A stretch of 64,000 nt of DNA from the NCBI RefSeq assembly GCF_002127325.2, contig NC_035448.2, positions 112,107,473-112,171,472 on the forward strand, given 5' to 3'. Positions 35,921 to 47,113 of the stretch are shown here, piece by piece. The notes below the pieces were generated by a model. That model was not told the origin of the DNA. It saw only the letters and a program-made list of their open reading frames with translations, and did no database searches. Source of the DNA: Helianthus annuus. Taxonomy: Eukaryota > Streptophyta > Magnoliopsida > Asterales > Asteraceae. Numbering within the stretch: the stretch's first letter is position 1; every line of letters starts with the position of its first letter. The position numbers and the translations under genes are program-made.

Positions 35921-36838
35921 ACTTCAATTAGACACTTATTCGCGATTTTAGCACTGTTCGACTCACCATCCGAGACTTGACTCATTCGACATTCTGTTTA
36001 AAATGTTGTTCAACGCTTACGCTACTGTTCTATACTCAGGCTAATCTAGCGCTCCCTTCGATCCAACTTAGCAGTGTTTGGTTCTAAGCACCCACTATGA
36101 GTATACTCGATCCCTTTTGCTTTAAAACCTTTTGGGATGCAACATGTATTCTATATCAAGACAGTTGACACTTGAAACTTATTCAAAACATACTCTATCC
36201 ATGTTAAACATGAAACTATTTGAACGATTGAAACTATTGAACAATTTTGTGCTATGTGAACGTTTAATCCCTGTGTGTAGTTCTGCCTTAACAATAGTAG
36301 CGCTATAGGGGTAACACACCTACCCCATTTGTGGTCGAGGGGTATTGTTAGGATGAGATATTTAACCTCCCGCTGAACGATTGGGATAGGCAAAGTTAAC
36401 GCGTTGGGAAACTTGGGCTATCACTTGGACTGCGTGAACTAGCATGGCTGAAACTATTTATATGTTTATCATGTCAGATATGAGTTTAAACTTGAAACTA
36501 TTATGCTATGTATTCAAACTTGTATGCTCGTCAACATTTTGTTGATTTTATTTTAATACATGTTGCAGGTTGATAGTCGCTGTAAACCAAGAAATCAAGC
36601 TTGGATGATGCTTAGAAACTCATCTTAGATAATTAGATAATTTTGAACAATATTTGAATCATGATGTTGTTTTGATACTTTATGTTGGTTGTGGAACGTG
36701 TTTGACATTTTTAGACATATTTATGCAAATTTTGATCTAATCTATATCGAAACGAATAGTGTTATGGAATCTCATGAGCAATCTGAAAGCTTAGTGCCAC
36801 GCCCTGATGTTTCTGCCATCGGTTGGGGTGTGACAGAT

Positions 36839-36852
36839 TGGTATCAGAGCCA
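36839..36852 (+). other. RE-F primer binding site
   Basis: TGGTATCAGAGCCA, 3 nt after the LTR end. Confidence 0.92.
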
Positions 36853-37001
36853 TAACTATAGGGAATTAGGGAAAAGTAGGAATGCTTTTGCCTAGTCTAT
36901 AGTTCTAAGAAACTTGTCTCTTATGTGTTGTTTAAGACTTATGCCTGCTTCCTAGCAATTCTTTATACTTGTTATGTGACACATGTGCCTCTGCAACCAT
37001 C

Positions 37002-38473
37002 AAACAAATACCAAATCAATGAAATATTGTGTTTCATACTTGGGATTTGTATAAATATGTGTATCATGTGCACATATCAATTCATGTTCGATTTCAAGCT
37101 TTAAATCACTTTCTGGAAGGTTATACGCGAACTGATGCGTAAATATAACCAGTTTAATGCAACAAACACTCTGGAACAATGACATAGGCTTAACATACCT
37201 TAAATAACCTTTACATAAGTTAGAAATAAGTTTTGGAGGGTTTGGTATGCCGAAATCAAGTTTATTCGATCACAGGGACTAATTTTGACAAACTACGAAA
37301 GTATGCCGATTCGTACTGTGATGAACATTCCACAACTTGATTATAAGTTAAATATGCCCTAAATATCCTTTACATAGCTTAGAAATAGGCTTTGAGGTGT
37401 TTGGTGTGCAAAAATAAACTTTTTGGTCAATAGGGACTAAAAGCGTTAAGAAGTGCATAAGTTTGCATTTTCGCGCATATCTTACGTTCTGAATATATCC
37501 GGACACCCAAAAATTTATGTAATCATTAAAATATTTTATTTTATGATTGGCATGATAAAATTCCATTCGTCGTGTAATTTGGATCGTTTTTCGCGTCTGT
37601 TCGTGTTCCGTCGTAATTAACCGAACAACGCAACCGTACGACCAAACGAACCGACATCCGAGATATTTTTGAGCATATTTTAAGTTCCCTATACTTTAAC
37701 TTCATTTTGGAGCCTTGAAATGGGGTTAACGGGGCTTAAACAAATACCAAATAAATGAAATATTGTGTTTCATACTTGTGATTTGTATGAATATGTGTAT
37801 TATGTGCACATATCAATTCATGTTCGATTTCAAGCTTTAAATCGCTTTCTGGAAGGTTATACGCAAACTGATGCGTAAATATAACCAGTTTAATGCAACA
37901 AACACTCCGGAACAGTGACATAGTCTTAACATACCTTAAATAACCTTTACATAACTTAGAAATAAGTTTTGGAGGGTTTGGTATGCCGAAATCAAGTTTA
38001 TTCGATCACAGGGACTAATTTCGACAAACTGCGAAGGTATGCTGATTCGTACTGTGACGAACATTCTAGAACTTGATCATAAGTTAAATATGCCCTAAAT
38101 ATCCTTTACATAACTTAGAAATAGGCTTTAAGGTGTTTGGTGCGCAAAAATAAACTTTTTGATCAATAGGGACTAAAAGCGTCAAAAAGTGCATAAGTTT
38201 GCATTTTCGCGCATATCTTACGTTCTGAATATATCCGGACACCCAAAAATTTATGTAATCATTAAAATATTTTATTTTATGATTGGCATGATAAAGTTCC
38301 ATTCGTCGCGTAATTTGGATCGTTTTTCGCGTTCGTTCGTGTTTCGTCGTAATTAACCGAACAACGCAACCGTACGACTAAACGAACCGACATACGAGAT
38401 ATTTTTGAGCATATTTTAAGTTCCCTATGCTTTAACTTCATTTTGGAGCCTTTAAATGGGGTTAACGGGGCTT
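37002..38473 (+). repeat. Tandem duplication of 736 bp (two units) in RE-G
   Basis: Unit 1 is 37002-37737 and unit 2 is 37738-38473, both starting AAACAAATACCAAAT. They differ by scattered substitutions and no indel that I could find, so the duplication is old compared with the RE-C LTRs. Confidence 0.9.
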
Positions 38474-38781
38474 AAACGTGTCAAAAATGCATCGAAAACC
38501 AAGTTTCTGGGCTGCAGGGACCTAAACAGTCAATCTGCCAAACTTGGGCTCAGGAGGGGGCGCACGACTTCATTGATTCTTACGAGGCCCGCGTAAACTC
38601 CCCAGACCTGCAAAAATCAATTTCCAGCTTGTTCCAGCTGTTCCCATGATTTGCAAATGGTTTTAATGGGTCTATGGGCTTGTTTTGAGGCTCCTATGGT
38701 ATTTCAAAACAATGGGCACACATGGATGGTTGAGATTGAAGCTTGTTTATTGAGGAAGGATCTTAATGGTGGACTGAAATC

Positions 38782-38789
38782 TATAAATA
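38782..38789 (+). promoter_or_regulatory. TATA box in RE-G
   Basis: TATAAATA in AATCTATAAATACCCACAC, followed by a CTTTCATTCC leader-like tract. Confidence 0.5.
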
Positions 38790-40121
38790 CCCACACTTTC
38801 ATTCCTTGCAATTCACAAATCTGATTCAAATGCTCTAAGTTGGGGTTTAGCACTTCATACCTGAGCAATTTGAATCAAGGTTTCTTTGCTTGGACCCTTT
38901 GTAAGTATTCCTTCGTGCTTTTATGCGTTTTTAAGCACGAAAGTCAAACAGTGTTTGACTTTCTGCTTTGACCGGTCAATGGTCAACACGAAGTTCGTTT
39001 GAACTTCGCAACGTGAGCGTAATCACGATGGTCATAGTCCCATGTGATTACCACGTTGATTAGGTATAGTGACGAGTCATAGTTTCGGTCAAAATGCGTG
39101 TTTATGCGTATTTTACAACCAAACAATTCTTGGGTATCAAAACCCTTTGTTTTGATATCAAACCTATTTTCAAACCTTGTTAAGCATGTTTTAACATGTT
39201 TAACTTGTCACTTTTAGATTAGTGCTTGTATAGGGTCGTAAGATAAGCGGTCTAAACAACCGCTTAGACTTTCGAACCCGACCCGTTTGGTCGATCTTTA
39301 GGATCCGACCAAGCATGTTTAGTGACCATAGTTGTATAGGGAATAACCTTCCCAGCTTATACCCTATGGTCACTACGTTTAGTTAGTTGTATGATAGGTA
39401 GTTTATATGCCTTAGGAAAATGACCAAAATGCCCTTTTTGCGCATAAATTCATTTTAAGCATATGTAACCTAATTTTTGACATCTAAACTGATTAGGCAA
39501 CATTATTAGACATGTTAAGGCATATATTACTTGTCATAGGACTAGTTAGGCAGTCCGAACGCGTTTTACGCGAATGACACGTTAAAGTAGCGTAAGCTAC
39601 CTAAACGGGTCGTAATGGGTCGTAAGCACTTAGGTTAGGTTTCGATTTGCTATGTAGGCTTTGTTAAACCACATCATATGAGTTCCAACACTCATTTGGT
39701 TTACGAAACCTCATCCTATCCGATCTTCCGATTTAGGTCCGTTTATTAACATAGTTACCTATATTAGGTGCCATTTGATTTCCGTGATCCCTCTTGCTTT
39801 GCTTGGTTGTTATTCAAGACTTCTAAGCATCCTCAGGTGAGTACATAGTCCCCTCTTTTACTATTTTTCAATTGTTTTGGGGTGAAACACATGTGCCTAC
39901 TTGTTACGTTCGTGCTTTTCATGCTTTTATATCATATACTTGCTATGTTCATTAGTACATATATAGTACATGATTTCATTATGTTTTGCTATGTATGTTC
40001 ACTTAGCATGCTAGCACATTGATTTTTATATATTACATTTTGTTGCATATGTTCATCCATCATATGGACACATTGTTTTACATTTTGAACTGTTTGAACC
40101 GTTGAAATTGTTTGATATATG

Positions 40122-40251
40122 TGAACCGTTTGAATCTGATTGATTATGTGAACCGTTTGAATCTGATTGATTATGTGAACCATTTGAAACTGATTGATTA
40201 TGTGAACCGTTTGAAGCTGATTGATTATATGAACCGTTTGAAACTGTTTGA
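40122..40251 (+). repeat. 27-bp tandem repeat, nearly five units, in RE-G
   Basis: Units begin GAACCGTTTGAA at 40122, 40149, 40176, 40203 and 40230 and contain CTGATTGATTATGT. Confidence 0.88.
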
Positions 40252-40291
40252 ACCGTTGGGTTAGGGAAGTGATTAGGTAATGGGGCGGGTG

Positions 40292-40358
40292 TAATGTGTT
40301 AAAAGCATGGTGGATACGCCGCTGGGACTTCCTATATATAAGTGCTTTTAACACATTA
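40292..40358 (+). other. Hairpin H4, perfect 16-bp stem with 35-nt loop
   Basis: Left arm TAATGTGTTAAAAGCA (40292-40307), loop 40308-40342, right arm TGCTTTTAACACATTA (40343-40358). The arms differ in sequence from those of H3 but pair at every position; the loop differs from H3 at one base. Confidence 0.88.
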
Positions 40359-40968
40359 TATATCGTTGCGTTATCTAGATCACTTGGGCAAGGTTATCAA
40401 AACAAAGTTATATTACAAGGTATTTCTAACAATATAAAACATTCGAGTTTTATTTCAAAAACGATTTACAATTTGGGTTTACTTAAACAAATGTTTTGAG
40501 TAAGATTCATGGTATCGAGGTTTTATAAAACAAATCTGTTTTGACATGGTTATTTCAATTTACATTACAAGCATTTTACAAAACTTGGTTTTCTAATTAT
40601 CAATTTACAAAGGTGTTCAACTTATTTTCAAAATATAAACGAGCCATGAATCTGACACTCACATAAAATCCTATGTACTCGCCGGCATTTTTATGCTGAC
40701 GTATTTTCACATGTGTTTCAGGTACCATAATTGGTGATGTTTGATGATGATATTGATGCATGCTCATATAGGAACGGACGAGGCCTTAGTGACTTAATAA
40801 CAATAAAAGTCTATTTGTTCATGTTTTGTTTCTAATTTCAATGTAATGTAATACATTTAATTCAATAAAACAGAACTTCAATCCATGTGTTATGAAACAA
40901 TGATTCTGTTACAACACTCCCCGACGTTTCCGCCACGATTTGTTGTTTTATGTGGTCGGGATGTGACA

Positions 40969-41861
40969 TTTTAAACTTACATGCCTTTCCTAAGGCTGAC
41001 ACAATACACACTTGGACACTTTGGAAAACACTCTTGTGACATAACCGGAACGACTCATCAAAACAGGGGTGATTCCCGCCTTTGATGATGACTTTCACTC
41101 AGCGATGCTTATATTTTACACAAGATTCACCTTCAAGTTAGGAGTGACGTCCAAACCATGAAGGGAAATTTCCATTTTATATTCTAGTGGGTCTTATCTT
41201 TGATAAGTTCTGACACTATTAGGGTGCGATATTGTCAAGTTAGAGGTGAAACTCACATCTTGATAACTAGTCCCACTCCTTGGTTTTCAATCTCGCCAAA
41301 GTCTTGAAATTTTCCAATCGATTAGGGATGTGTAATGACCAAAAGGAAAAATATCATAGGCCTAACATCGATGACGTGTTTATCTAAGTAAGCCAAGGAA
41401 AGTCGCCTTAATTCAAAAGGGGCTCGATTTACTTTGGTTAGTCAACGTTTCTCTACACGAAACAATCCTATGTTTTATGAGCCTATCTTTTATGCTATAC
41501 CGATTTACATGTGGTTTTATAATTGATACTTGGTTTATTTCTAAGCTATTACACACATGGCACGTGTCTCCGCAATCTAAAACCATCATAATCCCTCGTG
41601 AACAAACTAAATTTACGATGCTTTCGTTATTCTATGTGAAACGATGTGGAAACTTTATATACTATGAGAAACTATTCGAAACATGTGTAACTATTTGAAA
41701 TCCTATGAAACTATTTGAAACATGTGAAACTAATTGAAACCTACGAAGCTATTTGAAACATGTGAAACAAACATTTGTATGCTATGTGCTATACTCTATG
41801 ATACTAGTCAACTTAAAACATTATGATCGAGTCTCATCTGATCCTTTTTTTAGATCTTTAG
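40969..41861 (+). other. RE-F leader, right part
   Basis: About 890 bp before the gag ATG. No coding region is supported. Near its end the word GAAACTATTTGAAAC recurs several times (about 41650-41765). Confidence 0.6.
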
Positions 41862-44800
41862 ATGTCTTCCAGTCGTCATCTCAATTCCCACAAGAAGTCT
41901 AGGGCCAACTCTCAGAAGAAGATGATGTCTTTTATGGCTGACCAGATCGCTCGAATCATTCCAAAGACTGTCACTGAGATCCAGGGTTCCAACACTCCTC
42001 CTTCTTCTGTGGATTCGAAGGCGACTCAACCGAAACCAGTGAGCTTCAACTACAAACACTTTGTTTCTTGCAATCCTAAGCCGTTCTCAGGCAGTGATGG
42101 AGTGACTGCGATGCTGGAGCTGTTCGACATCATTGAAGTTAGTTTCATCAACAGTGAATGCCCTGAGCATCTAAAGACTAGGAGCGCTACTGGCGTGTTT
42201 CAAGGAAGAGCTCTGGAATGGTGGACGAATGAGAGGAATATTCGATCCAACGAGGAAGCCTATGCCTTGCCATGGGCTGAGGTTAGAGAGTTGATGATGC
42301 TTGAATTCTGCCCTCCGCATGAGCAGCAGAAACTTGAGGATGAATTCTGGCATCTGAAACAAGTTGGAGATGACAATCTGGCTTATACTACTCGCTTTAA
42401 GCAACTTAGCATCATTGTACCACACTTGGTGTCTACTCCTAAGCGCATGATCACCAAGTACATTCATGGGTTACCTCCTGCTATGCGTGACGCCATTGAA
42501 GTAACTCAACTCAACACCATTGAAGAAGTATACCGTCTTGCAGCAAGTTTAAACAACAATCGTGTTCGTGATAAACAGTCTGGAAACTCTGCTCCATCAA
42601 AGCCTGCTAACCAGATCACTCAGCAGTCTAGTAGTGGTCGGGGTAAGAAGCGGAAGTCTCAGAACTTGGGCTGCAATGCTATTGTGCCCGCTGTAACTCC
42701 AACCCCTGCTGCGAATCCCAAACCTACTCCAGCTGAAAAGAAGGGATACACTGGAATTCATCCTAAGTGTGGCACCTGGCACCGTCATCACCTGGCAAAC
42801 TCTGCTTGCCGCTTTTGCACTACCTGTAACCGTCATAGGCATAACACCGCATACTGCCGACAGACCAACCAGGCTCAACCAGCTCAGCAAGCACAGCCAG
42901 CCTAACAAGCTCCACCTACTCAACCAAACGCCAGGCCTGCTCGTGCCTGCTACAAGTGTGGTGATCCCAATCATATCCATCCTCAGTGCCCCCAGTTGAA
43001 TCAAGCACAGCAACAGCAACAAGCCCCGAGAGGACGCACCTTCAACATCAACGCCAGGCAGGCCCAGAATGACAATGATGTCGTTAATGGTACGTTTCTC
43101 GTCAATAATCTTTACGCTTCGATCCTATTTGATACTGGTGAGGACAAAAGCTTTTTGTCCGTAGAATTTGAGTCTTTGTTAAACTGTACACGCTCCAAAC
43201 TACCTAAGTCATTCTCAGTCGAGATTGCCGATGGTAAGTCTATCTTAGTCGATTCTATCCTCCGTGATTGTTCCCTGACTCTTAACGATCACGTTTTCCC
43301 TATTGACCTTATACCCATGCAATTGGGTAGCTTCGATATCATCATAGGCATGGACTGGTTGCGTAAGAACCATGCCGAGATCACTTGTCGTTAGAAGTAC
43401 GTTCGTCTACCTCTCCTGTCTGGTGATACCTTGCACGTCTATGGAGACCGACCTTCTAGGGGACTGAAGTTGATGCCGTGCACTCAAGCAAATAAATGTT
43501 TACGCAAGCAGTACTTTGCCTTTTTGGCCCACATTCTAGTAGTGTGCGATTTCCCTGATGTCTTTCCCGAATATCTTCCTGGTCTTCCTCCACCTCGATC
43601 TGTTGATTTTCGTATCAATCTTATACCTGGTTCAACTCCGGTTGCCAAGGCTCCATACCGACTTGCACCCTCTGAGATACAAGAGCTGTCTAGTCAATTG
43701 CAAGAACTACTCGACAAGGGCTTTATTCGTCCAAGTACCTCGCCTTGGGGTGCTGCTGTACTATTCGTCAAGAAGAAAGATGGTTCGTTTCGTGTGTGTA
43801 TACACTACCGTGAGCTTAACAAACTCAACATTAAAATTTGTTATCCTCTCCCTCGTATTGACGACCTATTTGACTAACTACAAGGCGCAAGTTGCTTCTC
43901 TAAAATCGACCTTCGATCTGGTTGTCATCAGCTCCGTGTAGTCGAGGAAGATATTCCCAAAACTGCATTTCGCACCCGCTATGGACACTATGAGTTCCTA
44001 GTCATGCCCTTTGGCTTGACTAATGCACCCGCAGTGTTTATGGACCTAATAAATCGTGTTTGTAAACCGTACCTGGATCGTTTTGTTATATTCTTTATTG
44101 ATGATATTCTTATTTATTATAAAACTCAAGCCGATCATGAACGACATTTAGGCTTAATACTAGAACTACTACGTGGTGAACGCTTATACGCTAAATTCTC
44201 TAATGGCGAATTTTGGATCAAAGAAGTACAATTTCTAGGGCACGTTGTTAGTAAACAAGGAATTCATGTTGACCCATCAAAAGTCGACGCTGTGAAGAAC
44301 TGGATCACGCCTAAGTCTGCGTCAGAGATTCGTTCATTCTTAGGATTGGCAGGTTATTACCGTCGATTCATCTTGAACTTTTCAAAGCTTGTTGTACCTC
44401 TCACTTTGCTAACTCAGAAGGATAAACCTTTTGCTTGGGGTCCCGAGCAAGAGGAATCTTTTCAAACGCTTAAGAATCTTCTTTGTAATGCTCTCGTACT
44501 CGCTCTCCCCGATAGGAATGATGATCTTGTGGTATATTGCGATGCCTCAAATCGTGGTCATGGCTGTGTTCTCATGCAGCTAGACAAGGTGATCGCTTAT
44601 GCCTCCCGACAGCTCAAAATACATGAGAGAAACTATACTACCCATGATTTAGAGCTTGGCGCCGTTGTTTTTGCATTAAAGATTTGGCGACTCTACCTAT
44701 ATGGTACTAAGTGTGTGGTTTTCACTGACCATAAGAGCCTTCAACACATCTTTATTCAAAAGGAACTGAATATGCGTCAGCGACGATGGGTAGAGTTGCT

Positions 44801-46427
44801 TAATGACTACCACTGCGACATTCACTATCATCCTGTTAAGGCGAATGTAGTGGCCGATGCTCTTAGTTGTAAGATTCATGCTAGTGGCATCCGTTGTTTT
44901 TAAGTCACCAGTGATCTTCATGCTTGTATCCGTGAAGCTCAATACTCGTCAGCAAATGAAGGAAGTTTAATCGTCGAAATAAGAGGTGCTTCTATAGACC
45001 AGCTTGCAACGAAGTCTGATGGACTTCAATACTATCTCGATCGCATCTAGGTGCCAGATCGCGACAACCTCTGTGAACTCATCATGAAGAAAGCTCACAA
45101 ATCCCGCTACTCTATTCATCCCGGTGCTGATAAGATGTACCATGACTTGCGTACGTCCTATTGGTGGCCCAGTATGAAGAAGGACAGAGCTGCCTATGTT
45201 TCCAAATGTCTCACTTGCTCAAAGGTCAAGGCTGAACATCAGTGTCCTTCTGGCCTCCTCGAGCAACCTGAGATCCCTGTCTGGAAATGGGATAGCATAG
45301 CTATGGACTTTATAACCAAACTCCCATGTACACCTTCTGGTCATGATAGAATATGGGTAATCATTGACCGTTTGACCAAAACAGCCCACTTCCTCCCTAT
45401 TCGTGAGGATTTCAGAGTGGAGAAACTTGCTCGAGTTTATACTGATGAAATCATTTGTCGTCATGGCGTACCCATTGATATAATCTCTGACCGCGATGGT
45501 CGCTTTACTTCACGTCTTTGGCAAACTTTTCATTCCGCTATGGGTTCTCAGTTAAATCTTAGTACGGCCTTTCATCCTCAAACGGATGGACAGACTGAAC
45601 GCACTATTCAAACCCTAGAGGATATGCTCCGTTCTTGTGTCATCGACTTTGGTGGTAACTGGGATGTACATTTACCATTGATCGAGTTCTCGTACAACAA
45701 CAGCTATCATTCCAGTATTCAGATGGCTCCTTTTGAAGCTTTATACGGTCGCAAGTGCCGATCTCCTCTTAGTTGGCATGAGATTGGTGACAAGCAACTA
45801 ATTGGCTCTGAGATCATTCAAGAAACGACGGATAAGATTATTCAAATCCGCGATAACTTGCTCAAGGCTAGAAGTAGACAGAAGAGCTATGATGACAAAA
45901 GGCGTAAGCCTTTGGAATTTAGTGTTGGATACCTCGTTCTGCTCAAGGTATCTCCCTGGAAGGGAGTGATCCGCTTTGGTAAAAAGGGAAAGCTTGCTCC
46001 TCGCTGTGTGGGTCCTTTCAAGATATTCGAAAGGATTGGCAAGGTTGCTTACCGACTTGATTTACTTCCGGAACTTAACAATGTACATCCGACGTTCCAC
46101 ATTTCTAATCTCAGGAAGTACTTAGCAGATGAGGAACTTCAGGTTCCCATCGAAGACTTGTAAATAAACGAAACCCTTCATTTCATGGAGAAACCGGTTG
46201 AAATCATGGACCGAGGTGTCAAGAGGCTAAGGCGCAGCAAGATTTCCATTGTCAAGGTTCGATGGGAAGGAAAGCGTGACGCCGAATTCACTTGGGAACT
46301 CAAGAGTGAAATGAAAACCAAGTATCCAGAACTCTTCGTTCAGTCTTCCTCTCAGATTTCGGGGACGAAATCTCCTAAAGCAGGGGAGACTGTAACGCCC
46401 TGCTTTTTAATGTTAACCTATAAATAG
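41862..46427 (+). pseudogene. RE-F Gag-Pol polyprotein, one frame with six in-frame stops
   Basis: Starts at ATG 41862. The Gag core has EWWTNERN and PPHEQQKLEDEFW; then a zinc knuckle (CYKCGDPNHIHPQC), protease LFDTGEDKSF, reverse transcriptase with [10 protein letters not shown], RNase [10 protein letters not shown], integrase ([31 protein letters not shown]) and a chromodomain-like tail (VKVRWEGKRD). Stops are TAA 42903, TAG 43392, TAA 43875, TAA 44901, TAG 45048 and TAA 46161. All pieces stay in the same frame across about 4.5 kb, so I see no net frameshift. Protease has Glu (TGED) where relatives have Ala (SGAD). The frame runs 37 nt into the 3' LTR. Confident family call; this copy is inactive. 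Confidence 0.9.
46354..46373 (+). promoter_or_regulatory. Conserved palindrome 17 nt before the RE-F 3' LTR
   Basis: AGATTTCGGGGACGAAATCT. Relative to RE-C the second base of the left arm and its partner in the right arm are both changed (A to G and T to C), so pairing is kept. Confidence 0.62.
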
Positions 46428-47113
46428 CAAGTCTTCCCGTATTTCCTAGTTTGTGATGCTTTTACTAGAGACGATCGATCATAATGAGAAACGAGGCTTT
46501 TTTAGTCATGATTATATTAAACTATGACTCTATGTGATACTTTTGTGATGCTATTTACATGAACGATGTGAATCTTAACTCTATGTGACACCTTTAAGCA
46601 TTTAGAACGATATGAATCATGAATCTCTGAACAATGTGAAACATGAATCATTAAACGATGTGAAACATAAATCTTTGAATGATGTGAAACTTGAATCTTG
46701 AATGATGTGATTCTTGACTCTTTGATCGATACGAGTCTTGACTCTTTATTATGTTTGATACTCTGGAACGAGAAACGTGTTTAAACTATATGGAACGAGA
46801 AATTTATTCAAACTATATGCGAAACATGAGGTTATTCTTGGTTATACAAATCTTATACTCGAACACTATGCACTATCACAATAATGCGCAACGCAACGCT
46901 TAATCTCGCTCACAAAACGAACCATAGTCGGAAAACTAGCAAACGGGTCTCGGCTGTCCGAATGGACATCCGATCGGATGACCATCCGAGCGGATGACCA
47001 TTCGACCGAATAGCCATCCGACCCCTTGCACTACTCCACCAACTTAGCTATCTCTTTCACCTATAAATAGGCCACCTATGCTCTCATTTCACACTTTTGC
47101 CTCTGTCATCCGA
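46391..47113 (+). repeat. RE-F 3' LTR, first 723 bp
   Basis: Starts TGTAACGCCCTGC. TATA at 47062-47069. It ends at TCCGA (47109-47113), the expected target duplication at the RE-H edge. Confidence 0.88.

Larger units (their letters stand above)
34338..36835 (+). repeat. RE-F 5' LTR
   Basis: 2498 bp, starts TGTAACGCTCTGC and ends GGGGTGTGACA. TATAAATA at 34960-34967. Between 35670 and 35920 there is an array of CGGATGGCCATCCG-like words. Compared with the 3' LTR it lacks a 48-bp block of the same words near 34915. No gene. Confidence 0.9.
36975..40968 (+). mobile_element. RE-G: candidate solo LTR of about 4 kb in the RE-F leader
   Basis: The RE-F leader is far longer than in RE-C, and this block accounts for it. 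It starts TGTGACACATGTGCC, ends GGGATGTGACA, has a TATA box at 38782 and AATAAA-like signals near 40863. Flanks are TGTTA and TTTTA, a possible 5-bp target duplication with one change. No gag, pol or primer site is present. The ends are inferred; a non-LTR origin of part of the block is possible. Confidence 0.5.
34338..47113 (+). mobile_element. RE-F: chromodomain Ty3/gypsy element, interrupted by RE-G and cut by RE-H
   Basis: 5' LTR at 34338-36835, primer site at 36839, gag-pol at 41862-46427, conserved palindrome, then a 3' LTR from 46391. The 3' LTR stops at 47113 where RE-H was inserted, and its remainder is not in the window. The leader holds the roughly 4-kb RE-G. Gag-pol is one continuous frame with six stops. 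Family placement with the chromoviruses rests on integrase and a C-terminal chromodomain-like tail. Confidence 0.87.

Noticed and set aside
40122..40251. CRISPR-like direct repeats
   Set aside because: The 27-bp units are tandem with no spacers and lie in a plant LTR.
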